A DNA stretch of 64,000 nt, from positions 68,420,612 to 68,484,611 of the forward strand of contig CM067084.1 in NCBI GenBank assembly GCA_034008185.1, in the 5' to 3' direction. Of this stretch, positions 1 through 12,224 are shown in pieces (position 1 is the first letter of the stretch; each line of letters opens with the position of its first letter). A model generated the notes under the pieces. It was not told where the DNA came from. It saw nothing but the letters and a program-made list of their open reading frames with translations, and did not search any database. This stretch comes from Gorsachius magnificus (taxonomy: Eukaryota; Chordata; Aves; Pelecaniformes; Ardeidae). The position numbers and the translations under genes are program-made.

Positions 1-1280
1 AATCACTCTAACTTTTGGTAACCACCAGCTGAGTTTTGATCTGAACCAGGGACATCTATTTACTTCCAGTCTTTTCTTTTACCTTTCCTCCCTCCACAAA
101 ATATTTCTAATTATCTCTTTTATTAAAATTATTTGCTTCTTTAAACAGCCTTCAGAAAAATTCAGTCTTGTTGATGTTACATGGTATTTTCATGTAGGTA
201 AAAAGAAATGTTCAGTACAGAAGAAATGTTAAGAAGGGTAGTTTAAAATATTTTATGGTGAGAAATATTTGAAACTTTCCTTGTTGGCTAGGAATGTGCA
301 GTTTCTAAGCCAAGTGTCCATTCTGGATTATGTAGTTAAACTTTCACTAACATAAAAGTCATGAAGACTTTTCTTTGGGAATTCTATGGCCTGTCATGCT
401 GTCTTCTGAACAGACTGTCATTTTGTTTTGTTACACAATTACTTTTAGTGATTCACCTTTTTAATGAGAGCAGAAGGGAAACAGCAAAGAAAACATTTTT
501 CTAAAATGTTTTCAGAAAGGCCCACTGGAATTTGAAATGGGTCTTATTTGGTGTACTTTGCATAATTTGTTACACTAAATATGAAACAGATTTCAACTGC
601 AGCTGTAGTGCATGTGTTACTCAGAAAAGCTCGAGTCTCCCAGAACACAACCATTGGCTTATTCAGGGTTTGTCAAAATTGTAATCTCTGGGCAGAATGA
701 CACTGAGTAAAAACACCATGCAAAAAGGAAACAAAATAAACAGTCAGGAGCAGACACCGTCCACTGAGGATTCACACAACATTTGCTCTCCCTCACCTTT
801 GTTTTTGGCAAACTACATCATTACTTCATGTTAAATATACTGAGGGAGGGAGCAACTAATATTTTACCAATCTGTCTCATCAGCATTATTGTTATCACAT
901 GGGGACACATGCAATGAGAGAAACATACACCTTGTCCTGCATCGGGGATTTCCCTAGTTATATCCCTCAGGGACCAGCCATGGACCACTGCTCTATCGTT
1001 GCAAACCTCCAAGTAAGCCAAGTAAGGCTGTATGAATGTCAGTGTGAGCTAGTGAAATGGCTTCAATTAGGCATTATGCTTCTCAGGTGCAAATGGTGAC
1101 TTGCAGTAGGTCTGTTCTGTCCTTGCTAATGTGGTTTGAATTTACAACACTGACAACAAAAGTAACGAGGACTTGTGTTGCTGTGTTGATAGCAGCTCCC
1201 CAACATCCAGTGCCTGCCTTCTGCAGTGGGGTGATCATTGGTGTCTGCAAGCATCACCCTGAGATAGCAATCACAGCTAC

Positions 1281-1321
<41 letters not shown>

Positions 1322-3906
1322 GGCTTTAGCAGCAACTAGATCTTATCAGTGAAAATGGTAATCACAGATGAGCTGTAAAATTGAAAGAATTCTCTGTTTC
1401 TGAATAAAGATCTAGATTAAATAACAATAAAAGAATAGAAGATTTATATACAGCTTTTAGGAAGCAGGAGCTGGTTTTTAACTCTGTTTTCGTCTCGCCA
1501 GCAGAATTCAGCAAGGGATCAAGATAAGCCTCCGCTGCACTACTGCAATGCAAGCACATAACAGAAGAGGTAGACTCATGACATTTCTCACTGTTAAGAT
1601 GGCTAATATTTCATGTTCTGAAGCCTAACTTTTGTTGCTCATTATTTGGTTTAATGTTAACATCCAAGCAAAACTCTCCCTGTGATTTTCTCTGCGATCC
1701 TTCTTGGTCCATTATGGACAGCAATGACCATGTGCACAGGAAGTTCACGGGAAAGAGTCATCCTTTTTAATGTTGTTACCTAGGCATAGGAAAGGGAAAT
1801 AAGAAAGTGGCTTGAAGCTATGCAGCTTGGGTATGCTCAGTGAAGGTTACAATGTTCAAACAGACAGAGGCACAGGACATGAATAAGGAGACTAAGTGCA
1901 AGTTCTGTCAGCACTTTAGAAAATGGAAAGTAATCGTGTAATTAAAATCACATACAGAAGTGGCCAAACTAAAACTGTAGAAGAAACTCTGTGGAATTTC
2001 CTAACTGTTTTATTCCTCTTTAATGCAGTTTAATATAATTCTTATCTAGGTTCAGGAAATTCCTTAAGGAATGACATATGCTACAGCTGACAATGGTTGA
2101 CTCAAACTTCAGACATGATTTTATAACTTCTTATTTCCTATGCTTTAAACTGCTATAAAGTTTACTAGTTAAAATCTGGTAAGTATCTTATTCTGAATGC
2201 ATTTCTATAAGGTCCATTCTTTGATCTTCTACTGTGACACAATTTGGGATTTCACAGTATTTGAACCTATGATCTTCATTGATTAAAATGTGAAACTCAG
2301 CCGCTGGAACTAGATATTGGTGGCTGATCAGTAATAAAAAAAAAAAAAAGCTGACCCACAAGTTTTCACTATGGCTGATCCAATAAGAAAGGACATTTAT
2401 TTTTGTTGACAAGGGTCCACTTTGTGAAGCATGAACAGGCATGCAGCTCTAGATGTAAATCTAAGAGCAAAAGCTTTTGCGGAACTTTGCTATGCCTTTC
2501 TCCCTGGTGTTTTGGGGCTAGGTAAGTATTCCACCAGCTGAGAAACGTTTAAGTAAGGCCTGATCTTACACCAAAGGAATGCAGTAATAATACTCCTGAG
2601 CAAAATCAAAACTTTAATTTCCAAGCCAAACCATTAATTTCCTGAAACACCTTCATCTCTTCTCCTCCTGGCAGTTGTTCCCCTTTTAACCTCCCTTTAT
2701 CCTAAAACCATCACAAACAGTTTCAGTCGGCATTATAGAAAATGAACTAGCCATTGCCAGATAGGAGCAGCCGACATGCAAGCCAGGGTTCAGTCACCTA
2801 GACACCAAGATGGAGGGCCTAAGAGAAAGGAGGCATTTGAAATGTTGGGTGTCCATGAATAAAATGAGGAAGTAGTTCCTCCATATAACTATACATATAT
2901 AGTTGCACTCTTCCCACATCTAGATGACAGACCTTGTCAAAAGTTAAAAGGGAAGACCCGTGAGGGAGTAGATTCAAATACACAAATGAATCTTGCATAT
3001 TCATTTTCCATGTAAAAAATTTAGGTCTCTGATTCTTATTTGTGATTATTTTTCATGTCTTTCCAATGCAAAGCAAAGTATCTTTGATCAGTGGGCTTTA
3101 TAAAAGCATGAATCTAAACTTGGAACATCAGAAGTAGGCTTTGAGTAAGAAAGGATGAGGTGATGAGAAACAAAAGGATTTTATGAGAAACTTGAAGCCA
3201 GACACTGCCTCACAGATCATGCTGGTCCCCAGTGTTGTGAAAATAGAGGGGCTCTGAATGGCTCAGGAGGGAAACAGATTCAGAAAGTGAAAAACAGAAA
3301 TATTGCTGTCTAAATGCAATTGATAATTTTCTTTCAACTGACAGAAGACAACACAGGCTATTGTAAGGTTTAGGGATTTCCAGTATCAGTGTGTTTACAT
3401 TTACACACTTATTTTAGTTTGTTCTTCTCTTTACTTTTCTTAATTAAAGCTTACAAGCTGCAGAGTGTAGCTGAGAATTCCACATATACCATTCCCAAAT
3501 AGCTTTTATTCCCCCAGAAGTAACAGCTAAGTCTATCTCATTTGGGCTGCTCTGTCATTATGGTACAATCATCTGCCACATATGTTCCTTGCAAAGGATC
3601 TGAATGCAGTGTTATATCTAGGAAGTCCAGAATACAGAGAACTGATTTTAAAGAAATTTAGACCTTAGCTTGTTTCCCCTGACTTGGTACCTGTCTAAAA
3701 ATTAGGTGGATTATTTAATTAAGTTCCCAATCCAGTTGGTATAAAGAAGGAGGTAACTCTAGATAATGATTTATTCCTTCCTAAAATGGTTAGCATGAAT
3801 TACCTGCTGGAAATGCTCAGCTCTTCCTATTGACTAGAGGATTATCAGAAGTAACTAACTAACATTTAAGTAATGGTAAGTTCCAGTTTCAAATAGCTCT
3901 TGCTTA
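1..3906. other. Non-coding AT-rich stretch
   Basis: No coding exon is recognisable. Open frames here are short (the longest under 100 codons) and overlap on opposite strands. The block holds one (AT)n microsatellite near 1.3 kb and scattered short A and T runs. A phrase near 2556-2600 (GCCTGATCTTACACC) faintly recalls an old sauropsid repeat but is too short to call. No RNA gene was seen. It ends at the target duplication of the retroviral element. Confidence 0.6.
1284..1315. repeat. (AT)16 microsatellite
   Basis: This is an uninterrupted AT dinucleotide run of 32 bases, followed by an imperfect GTATATGG tail. It is self-complementary and likely to vary in length between individuals. It explains the run of alternating Tyr and Ile in an open frame across it, which should not be read as protein. 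Confidence 0.97.
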
Positions 3907-3911
3907 CTAAT

Positions 3912-4478
3912 TGTCCTGGTTTTGGCTGGGATAGAGTTAATTTTCTTTCAGCTGCCATAGTGCTGTGGTTTGGATTTAGGATGAGAAGAATGTTGATAAA
4001 ACCCTGATGGCTTAGTTGTTGCTTAGCAGTGCTTACACCAGTCAGACTTTTTGAGCTTCCCCTGCTCTGCCAGGGGCACAAGAAGCTGGGAGGGGGCACA
4101 GCCAGGACAGCTGACCCCAACTGGCCCAAGGGCTGTTCCAGACCATAGGATGTCATGCTCAGTATAGAAACTGGGGGAAGAAGAAGGAAGGGGGAACATT
4201 CAGAGTGATGGCATTTGTCTTCCCAAGTCACCATTACGCATGATGGAGCCCTGCTGTCCTGGGGATGACTGAGCACCTGCCTGCTGATGGGAAGCAGTGA
4301 ATGAATCCCTTGTTTTGCTTTGCTTGTGCTTATGACTTTTTCTTTACCTGTTAAACCGTCTTTATCTCAGCCCATGAGTTTTCCCACTTACTCTTCCAAT
4401 TCTCTTCCCCATCCCAGCAGGGGGGAGTGAGTGAACGGCTGGGTGGTGCTTAGTCGCCAGCCAGGTTAAACCATGACA
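3912..4478 (+). repeat. 5' LTR of the endogenous retrovirus
   Basis: The LTR begins TGTCCTGGTTTTGGCTGGGA and ends CCATGACA, so it keeps the TG...CA ends. Length is 567 bp. The polyadenylation signal position reads GTTAAA at 4350-4355, where the other two LTR copies in this window have ATTAAA, so this copy's signal is degraded. The stretch 4054-4284 is almost identical to the 3' LTR, while the outer parts differ much more and lack several bases near position 30-45 of the LTR. The TGTCCTGG start resembles LTRs I remember from many bird genomes. No database was searched. Confidence 0.92.
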
Positions 4479-4486
4479 GTCCTTTT

Positions 4487-4504
4487 TGGCATGCAACGTG
4501 GAGC
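4487..4504 (+). other. Primer binding site, lysine-tRNA type
   Basis: Eighteen bases beginning TGGC and containing CAACGTGG lie 9 bases after the 5' LTR. They match the usual binding site for the 3' end of tRNA-Lys(1,2) at 14 of 18 positions. Two differences look like decay of a CpG-containing stretch. The position and the TGG start support the call. This site would have primed minus-strand DNA synthesis in the ancestor. Confidence 0.75.
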
Positions 4505-4826
4505 TCGAAGGGTTGATTGAATTTATACCTGTTATTGCTGTTTATCTATTAATTGGCAGGCTTCTATGCTTGCCATGGGCCTTGCTTGCCTTACTGTATA
4601 TTAGAGTCCAGTGCTTGTTAGTGGCTGCTTTTTGCTTTCACTGCTTTCGCTGCTTGCTGTACTGCTTATCATCTTACTCTGCTGTGCCTGGGAACATTCT
4701 GATAACAGCCATGGCGATGTGCCTGGGCTGGCAGATGGCCAGGGCATGGCTGCTGTTTCTGTGCTGCTGTACTGGACAGGCTGGAACTCCAGCGTGAACT
4801 TGAGCTGAAGGGACTGTGAAGCGGGG

Positions 4827-5152
4827 ATGAGTCCATATGGGAGCAGGACACCCCGAAGTGGTGGTGTGGCCGTGAATGAGTCCACACCAGAGCAGGTACA
4901 TCTCAAAGCGTCTGTGGCCATGGTTATGTCTGTGCCACAGCAGGTATGCCTCTAAAAGGATTGTGGACCAAGGATAGGTCCACACTGGAACAGGTGCACC
5001 TTGAAGCAACTGCAGCTGTGGGTAAGTCCATGCCGCAGCAGGTACACCCTCGGGGAGACTGTTGCTTAGAGATAAGGTTCCACTTGGAGTAGGTACAGCC
5101 TTAAGGGACTGCAGTCTGTGGGTAAGTCCAAGCTGAAGCAGGACCGAGGGGA
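4827..5152 (+). repeat. Tandem array, six 49-50 bp units plus a partial seventh
   Basis: Units start near 4827, 4876, 4924, 4974, 5023, 5073 and 5123. Each opens with a form of TAAGTCCA, then GCAGGTACA about 18-20 bases on, then an ACTG or TGTGG tail. The spacing of 48-50 bases is very regular although the units have diverged by substitutions. The array sits inside the retroviral leader, upstream of where gag would start, so a role in RNA structure or packaging of the ancestor is possible but not shown. The period is not a multiple of three throughout, which argues against a coding repeat. Confidence 0.85.
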
Positions 5153-5611
5153 GGAGTTCATTGCAACGTTAAACCCTATGGTCTGGTCCAAAGGGACCAG
5201 AGGTGGAGACTGTAATGGAACTGCCTTTAAATTGCTGTAGCCCAGGATTTGAGTTGCATGTGATAGGAATTACTGTAGCAGGAACCACCTGAACCAATGG
5301 AGGACAAGCCTTACAAGAAGCAATGCAAGTTCAGCAGTGACCCGACCTGAGCTGGCTTTAGTGCCCACTAACTCCACACAACACACCACTTCTCCTGTCC
5401 TGAGTGACTCCCATAAGAAATGGAGCCCAAAGTCATGGACTAAATGAACTCCATGGAAATTTGTGGACATTTCTGGACATTTTACAAGGGTGGTCCACAG
5501 ACTAAGGAGATGTTATCTCTGTATTGTATCAAAGGATGGGAAGGGGGGTGGTGGTTAATGAGGATGTATCAGGTAGTGTGGAACCTGAGCATGACATAAA
5601 TGGTATGGAAT

Positions 5612-5621
5612 AAGGGGTGGA
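5612..5621 (+). other. Polypurine tract of the endogenous retrovirus
   Basis: The run AAGGGGTGGA, interrupted by one T, ends three bases before the 3' LTR. This is the expected place for the plus-strand primer of a retrovirus. It is short and partly decayed. Confidence 0.5.
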
Positions 5622-5624
5622 TAC

Positions 5625-6200
5625 TGTCCTGGTTTTGGCTGGATAGAGTTAATTTTCTTCCTAGTAGCTGTCATAGTGCTGTGGTTTGGATTTAGGATGA
5701 GAATAATGTTGGTAATACACTGATGGTTTAGTTATTGCTCAGCAGTGCTTACAGTAAGTCAAGGACTTTTCAGCTTCCCCTGCTCTGCCAGGGGCACAAG
5801 AAGCTGGGAGGGGGCACAGCCAGGACAGCTGACCCCAACTGGCCCAAGGGCTGTTCCAGACCATAGGATGTCATGCTCAGTATAGAAACTGGGGGAAGAA
5901 GAAGGAAGGGGGGACATTCAGAGTGATGGCATTTGTCTTCCCAAGTCACCATTACGCGTGATGGAGCCCTGCTGTCCTGGGGATGGCTGAGCACCTGCCT
6001 GCCGATGGGAAGTGGTGAATGAATTCCTTGCTTTGCTTTGCTTGTCTGTGTGGCTTTTGCTTTACCTATTAAACTGTCCTTGTCTCAGCCCGTGAGTTTT
6101 CTCACTTTTACCCTTTGGATTCTCTCCCCTTTACCATTGTGGGGGGAGTGAGTGAACGGCTGGGCGGTGCTTAATTGCCGGCCGGGGTTAAGCCACAACC
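5625..6200 (+). repeat. 3' LTR of the endogenous retrovirus
   Basis: It begins TGTCCTGGTTTTGGCTGG and ends CCACAACC, where the final A of the expected CA end appears changed to C. Length is 576 bp. It carries ATTAAA at 6068-6073 as the likely polyadenylation signal. It shares the CTAGTAGCTG segment near its start and the TAAGTCAAGGACTTTTC segment with the solo LTR at 43920-44518, whereas the 5' LTR of its own element differs at both. A frame on the opposite strand (5770-5994) is open through the conserved core and is shared with the 5' LTR. It is not evidence of a gene. Confidence 0.9.
6068..6073 (+). promoter_or_regulatory. ATTAAA polyadenylation signal in the 3' LTR
   Basis: ATTAAA is followed by CTGTCC in the 3' LTR and by CTGTCTTTATC in the solo LTR, so the motif and its surroundings are conserved between copies. 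In a retrovirus this hexamer would direct 3' end formation of the transcript. Confidence 0.6.
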
Positions 6201-6479
6201 CTAATAAGCAGAATTATGACCATGACATGAAGAAGTAATGGGCAGATCATGTTTTACTACAAACAGATAGTTCTGTCAAAGTCAGTGGCTCTGCTGACTT
6301 CAAAATCACTACATGCTTTCTAATTTTATTACCAGGTACCAGGTATGAGAATTGAGAAGAATGTGTTATAGAGTTGGATGTCTTCAGTTACAATAGTATG
6401 TCAGGAGTAATTTCACCTGAAGTCAATGGAAATGCATGAGTGTAAAACCTTGTGGAAGCAAAGAGGAATTAAGAAATGG

Positions 6480-6554
6480 GATCTGATCCAAAACTCACTG
6501 AAATCCATGTGAACATTTTCTCTGAATCCACTGAACTTTGGATCAAGCTCCTAG
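6480..6554 (+). repeat. Old sauropsid palindromic repeat (GATCCAAA...TTTGGATCA)
   Basis: The segment begins TCTGATCCAAAACTCACTG and ends CTTTGGATCAAGCTCCTAG, with mirrored GATCCAAA and TTTGGATC near its ends. I recognise this layout from a repeat common in turtles, crocodilians and birds, usually attributed to old CR1-type elements. It has lost much of its internal symmetry. No library search was possible. Confidence 0.6.
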
Positions 6555-9500
6555 TTCCTTGAATAACAACAGCAGTCCGGCTCGTCAGGGTTGCCAACAT
6601 TTCGGCAGTAGTCAGCCATATTCTGCTCCACTGAATCTAGGAGTGTATTGAAAGTAATGCTCTGCTGAATGTATCTGTACAAAACATATCCATGGTTTCT
6701 GTGGACATTTTCTGTCTCTGCCACATAAACAGAGGACTAAATTGTGTATTAGAGCAACTGTGACCACGACACCTCCTTTTACTGTCTCTTGTACGTTCCT
6801 AACACCATCTGTTACTACGAAGTAGAAATGATTGAGCTGCCCTTCCAAATAAGAGAGCAAAGATTTATACCTTCCTTGTGGTTTTAAGATTCAGCTATCT
6901 GTTCACCTCTCCAGGCTTTAAGTTTATAAACTGAAATAAGTTACTAGTAGCTGTATGAATAGAAGTTCTGCGTTTGCTTTGTATTTATATTTAGTATTTA
7001 TCTCCTCCTTTTGTATCAAATTTATCATTGCCTTATCTGATGAGTCTTACTGCAAAGCTTGAAGTTCAAAAAATATAGCCAACTTCTTTTAAAATTGATG
7101 TTGACCTAGTCTGATCTCGATGAACAGACTAAATATGCAATAATGTGTAAAGCTGGCAACAATTATAGGTACAAATAAAACTTTTCTCTTAAGGCTTGGA
7201 GAAGAGAATAGCAAACAAAAAGAACTAGAAATTTCAATGGTTTAATGTTGTTTCGATGCTGAGTTTAAGTATAAAAGAATCTCTGAGGCTCTTCAGGATG
7301 TCCCAACAGGTCAAAGCACTTTCCCATTGCTCTAACTACTTCTTAATAAAGTGGAACTGTTCGAGGATTTTACAAGTCCCATGGGTCAGGAAACACATAT
7401 TAAACAGCCTTAGAGAATTTTTGTCTTTCAGTATTGAACCAATATTGTATGACATAAAAAGCAGTCCTTTCTCTTCTCTGCCATACAAGGATCTCTTTCA
7501 ATGTCTTTTTGGAGTGTGAGTGTAGAAGGACATTACATTTTAAACATAAATCCCACTCAGTTCCAAATTGAGTGGGGAAAAAAAAGACCTTCTGATAGGA
7601 GGGAGAGTTAAAAGGAAGAGATGAAGAGAAATACAAAAGAGCAGGAAGACTGAAAGAACAAGGACAAAAATCAAGGGAAGAAAAAAACTTTTTCTTTCCC
7701 TCTTTTTCTTGCTTTCACTGTTAGTTTCTCCCTTCTTTTTATTTCAGTGTCCAGTTGCATTGTTTCATCTATTGGCACCTCTTTTTCTATTCTGTAATCT
7801 CTCTCATTTTTTTCTGTTCATTTTTACTCATTTTACATAAATGCCTTATGTTTTAAATACTTGTTCCTTGAATCCAAAGTAATTGTTTTCCTGTGAGAGA
7901 AGATGTTTTCCAATTTTCTATAATTTCTACCAGCAAAAGGCAGCAGAGGTCTAATTCACAGGCTGTCATCTGAAGAACTTAATCTCATCTCCAGGCCTCT
8001 GTGTCACTTGACAGTCATCTCGGCATCCACAGAACACCACCATTTGACCAAACTGTCATATCCAGAGGTAGGGTAGAAACTCAGACACAGAGAAGGTTAC
8101 AATCTTATTTACTTTATAAAATAGCTGAGTCAGTTGAAGCATTCCTCTTTCTTGCCACATGTCCCTTATTCTCAACCATTCAACTTAGTTTACATTCAAC
8201 ATTTTATGTTTTAGTTCTCTCTTTTTTCTCTCTTGTTATCAACACCTTCCCATTATGTTTTAGCTAATTTTAACATCTCAAGGGATTCTTCTTTCTTTTT
8301 AGAAAAAGAATTATCTCCCCATCAATGCTTTCCTATTCCAATATCCTCAGCAAAGAACCCAAACATCAGATGAAATGTCTTTAAAGTCATTTTACTTTGC
8401 CAGTCACTAAGAAATACTTCATTTCTCACTCTAAGTGATTTTTATGCACTGTTATGTGCCTGCTGCCGTATGGCTCAACCTATTGCTTTTTCTATATATG
8501 TATAATTATATTCACAGGTCCTGCACTCATTCCTTTCCCTAAATTCTGCAGCAAGAGTTTGTATATGTAGAACATTAGAGCCAAATGAGTGTCAGAGTGG
8601 ATGATCTAATGTTATTCAGTTTTAAGATCTGTGAGTGAGTTGTAACATAGAATAGGGATAGTAAAAAAAAAAAGTCCATTACTTTATTCCTTTTGTCATT
8701 GTTGTTGCTGGAAGAAGGCAGAATATTCTCACGTACACAGTAAGGTCATTTGCTGAGCTACCTTTAAAATGGAAGGATTTTAAGAGGAATTCTTAGAATA
8801 GAAGAATCCTGAATGCAATTGATATGCAGCACTGATATTTCATACTTCTTCCAATATTTATCTTTTTGGTATTTTAAATCATTTTATGTTGAAAGGCAGC
8901 TGATTTTGGCTAATGAAACACTTTGCCACTGCCATCATTCCTGAAAAACTATGTCTTCTTTCAAAGCCAGCTTTTGGCCATTGGGTGCAAAACCTGTTAA
9001 ATTTTACTGTAAATGAGCCATTTCCATTGGATAATCATACTTGCCTAAAGACTGTAATTATATCAGAATGCAATTTCTTCCAATCTATGTACTGTAATTC
9101 TGATTTTGATAATGTTAGTCTGCTTTTCTGAAGCTATGGGAAGAAAAAATTTCTGCACTATTTCTGTAGTCCATGTCTGAGGCCTGAATTTGGTCATTCA
9201 AGTTATATTTCTGTTACTTTGTACTACTTAAGTCAATAAATGACTTCTGCAACTGAGTAAAAGCTGAAGATCAGGGATACATCCAATCCACAATGTTGTT
9301 AATTGTGTGCAAGGCGGAACACAATGAAGGATGCTCACAATTGCACATAAGATAGTTATACGGTGAATGTTTAAAAAGTTTAAATGTCCTTTTTTTATTA
9401 GGCTTTAATGTCCTATATAACTTTGCATCAGATTCTAGGGAGACAACATAGCTTGTTAAGATAAATGAGTGTCAACAATATTACACCTGAAGAATCCACT

Positions 9501-12183
9501 AAGAACATGGCAAATGGACTTTTAGAGATTTCATTCCACTCTTGTGTCTTCCATGAATGAATCAAGTGGCCTGACTGTATACTGTTTACACAAGAAGGCT
9601 TTACACTATGATTCCATCTAGCTGTCCCTTCATTTGGACACTCAGTACTATGACTTTTTTTTTTTTTAACAATATGCAATGCCGCTGAAACAACACAAAT
9701 TACATGAATCCTACATAATTTCTAAGTTTGTGGTTTCACAAGCAATTTTGCATTAACTAAGGATGGGCAGAAGGATTATATTGGTATCAGTGTCTTGCCC
9801 ATCTAAATCATGAAGGTATCAGCTTGAGTTAAATGATTGTTGAAGTATTTCCATAAGATATCTTAGTCATGGCTCTTCTTGTGACATATCACAGAATTGT
9901 GAAATAAATGAACATCAGTACTTCCATTAATTTGCATATCACATATTAACCGGATATCAGATCAGTGTGTTTCAATCAATATCATCAACAGCACATGCAA
10001 TAGCTGCCTGTTGATATGATAGAGAGGAAACAATTATGAAAATGATGAAATAAAAACACAGAGATCCTTTTCTTTTTTATGCGCGGTGTTATAGGACAGA
10101 CACTTAATCCCATTAATAGAATGGTCCTTCAAATAGCATGCTGAAACCATATACAACTTTATCAAATGTACCAACACCTTAGAATGATCAGGTAATTTGT
10201 TGACTTCTCATATTAGCTAATTATAAGCAATGGCCATTTAGCAGGACATCAGCTGCTGAGTGAGAATGTTATGCTTATTTATCTTATTGCACTCAAGCCA
10301 CTGAGTCTGTTTGTACTAAAGATGTCACTATTTAATGTTCTTTATCTTTCTTAAAACAAAATCATTACCTCTTTAAGATATTCACTTTGTGTTTCTCCCA
10401 ATGTCACAAACCATCACTTTTTCACACCTTTTCAAGACTGACTCCCCAGTTTCTGACAGTCTGCCCTTACATCCCCCCAAAGCCCAAAGAAAGCTGAAAA
10501 TACAATCCCAGAAAGCTGTATTTTATTTTGACCTGTTCCTCTTTTCCTTTGGAAAAAAAATGCTGAAGAACAGACAAGCAAGTGTAATATATTACCTCTG
10601 GTGGCTTAGCTGGACAGCAGCAGGGGCTTGTAATAAGGATGTGGTAATACACCACAAGGAATCTGTAGACTCATAAAACTTGACCTTATAAATCTCTATG
10701 TTTATCAATTCCATACAGCAGCCACTCCCTGTGGTGGAAGTCTCAGACCAATAAACCTGCAGTTGATAACCATACAATTTATCCTCAATTTTTCCCTCCA
10801 GGCCAGCTAATCATGCTACATTAATAATGTCTGTAAAAAATTGGAATGTCACTTGAAAATAAAGATACCATCTGATTCTTGTCATTACTTTGCATATAAT
10901 TAAGATGTTAAGCAAAGTAGTTTACAGTGATAACCAGGAGTCCTAGATTTTTTTTCTTGTTCATATCTCTTTGTTTAAAATTCCTATTCTCTCATCTGAA
11001 AACTGCCTTCGTAGGGGGTTTTTTGATTTTTTTAATTTTTTTTTTTAATTCACTTAGCCTCCTGAAGCAGATGACTCCTCTCTCTGGACAGTAAACACTT
11101 CAGAAACAAGAAAAGATATTTCTGCTGCAGGGACCACTACAGTGCTATGCTGTGCAGAGTTGTATCTTGTACATCCACCATCTTCTGGGACCCTGCTTCA
11201 TGTAGAGGAGACCTGGATTTGATGCTAAAGACCATAGCCTGAATTTCTTTTGAACACAGGTCTGTATGCACTAGTGCTTCTGACTGGGAGTCTATTTTGG
11301 CCTGTGAAAAGCACCTATACAAACACAATAATTCCTTCATCTGATTCTCATGCCTATTTCCTCCACACAGTACTTCACACTCTGGATACCTTCAGTGATG
11401 TGCAGTGAGAATGATTTCAGATTAATTCTGGTTTTCAGTAAGAAAATTGATTTAGAGTAAAACCCCAAAACCAGAATGAAAACAAATTTAAGATATCCTG
11501 ATTTATCCTCTGATACAGTGTTTTATCTTGGCTGGGATGGCTGCTTATCTGCACTTGAAGCTGACTCCAAAGAATATTGCAAAATGCTTGTGAAGTGCAC
11601 TGGGTTGAAATAGGCTATAGAAATTTAGAATAAGACTAATAAGAAAGTAGTAAATATAAGTGTTTTCCTTTTTGAAAGCTCTGCTTGCCACTGAATGCCT
11701 ACAGGAACCCCGAAGTGCAAGCAAATGAATTAGTAATAAGCAAGGCAAAGTAAGAGAGGATTGATCCTAAAAAGTCTACCTTTAGTACATGACTCCAGAG
11801 CAGCTAATGCATCCATCAGCCATCAGAAGGCATTCAAATCTTCATGCCTTACATTAAAGATGACATTTGAGATCATCATCGGATTTTACGTTCCTAGTTT
11901 TGCAGAAAAATAAAGTTCTTCTATCAAAACCATTTCCAGAAATACAAAACTGAACTAGCAGCATATTTTATCTGTGTGTCATCATGAGGCAGATCCTAGA
12001 TCTCTGGACAATATCCCATATTTTCTGCCCAAGGACTATGTAACCAAGGAGAAAACAGGAAAGAACATTGGCTCACCACTACTTCACAGCACTTGAAGGT
12101 GTGAAAGAAAATGTACTGCACCAAACAATAAGGAAATACAGCTTATTTTCTCATAAGAGCAACAGAGGAGAAAGGAGCAACAG

Positions 12184-12224
12184 AGAATGATTCTTGGAGA
12201 ATTCTCTTGGAGAATTATTCTTGG
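12184..12224. repeat. Three tandem 13-14 bp units
   Basis: Three copies of AGAAT(N)ATTCTTGG or a close variant lie in a row (14, 13 and 14 bp). It is a small local duplication with no evident function. Confidence 0.75.

Larger units (their letters stand above)
4505..5624 (+). mobile_element. Retroviral internal remnant without coding domains
   Basis: This covers leader sequence, the tandem array at 4827-5152, a junction region around 5150-5300, and a 3' portion ending in a purine-rich run at 5612-5621 next to the 3' LTR. Frames are open for up to about 110 codons but carry no protease, reverse transcriptase, integrase or envelope motif and are best read as untranslated leader. A second purine run lies at 5534-5552. 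The whole coding region of an autonomous relative appears to have been lost, probably between the leader array and about 5300. The exact deletion joint cannot be placed without a full-length relative. Confidence 0.75.
3907..6205 (+). mobile_element. Internally deleted endogenous retrovirus (two LTRs, no gag/pol/env)
   Basis: Two related LTRs (3912-4478 and 5625-6200) flank about 1.15 kb of internal sequence. A 5-bp duplication, CTAAT, sits at 3907-3911 and 6201-6205 and marks the insertion. A lysine-tRNA-type primer binding site follows the 5' LTR, and a short purine run precedes the 3' LTR. The internal part holds a leader with a tandem array and then what looks like 3'-proximal sequence. 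No gag, pol or env domain is visible in any frame, so the element is a deletion derivative that would have needed proteins in trans. A 5-bp duplication favours an ERVL-like class, while a lysine-type primer site is commoner in class II elements, so the class is left open. It is an old, defective copy. Confidence 0.9.

Noticed and set aside
3866..4276. 136-codon minus-strand frame through the 5' LTR, with a related 74-codon frame at 5770-5994 in the 3' LTR
   Set aside because: The shared peptide follows from the nearly identical LTR core, not from coding constraint. It has no domain, and the solo LTR does not keep the frame at the same length.
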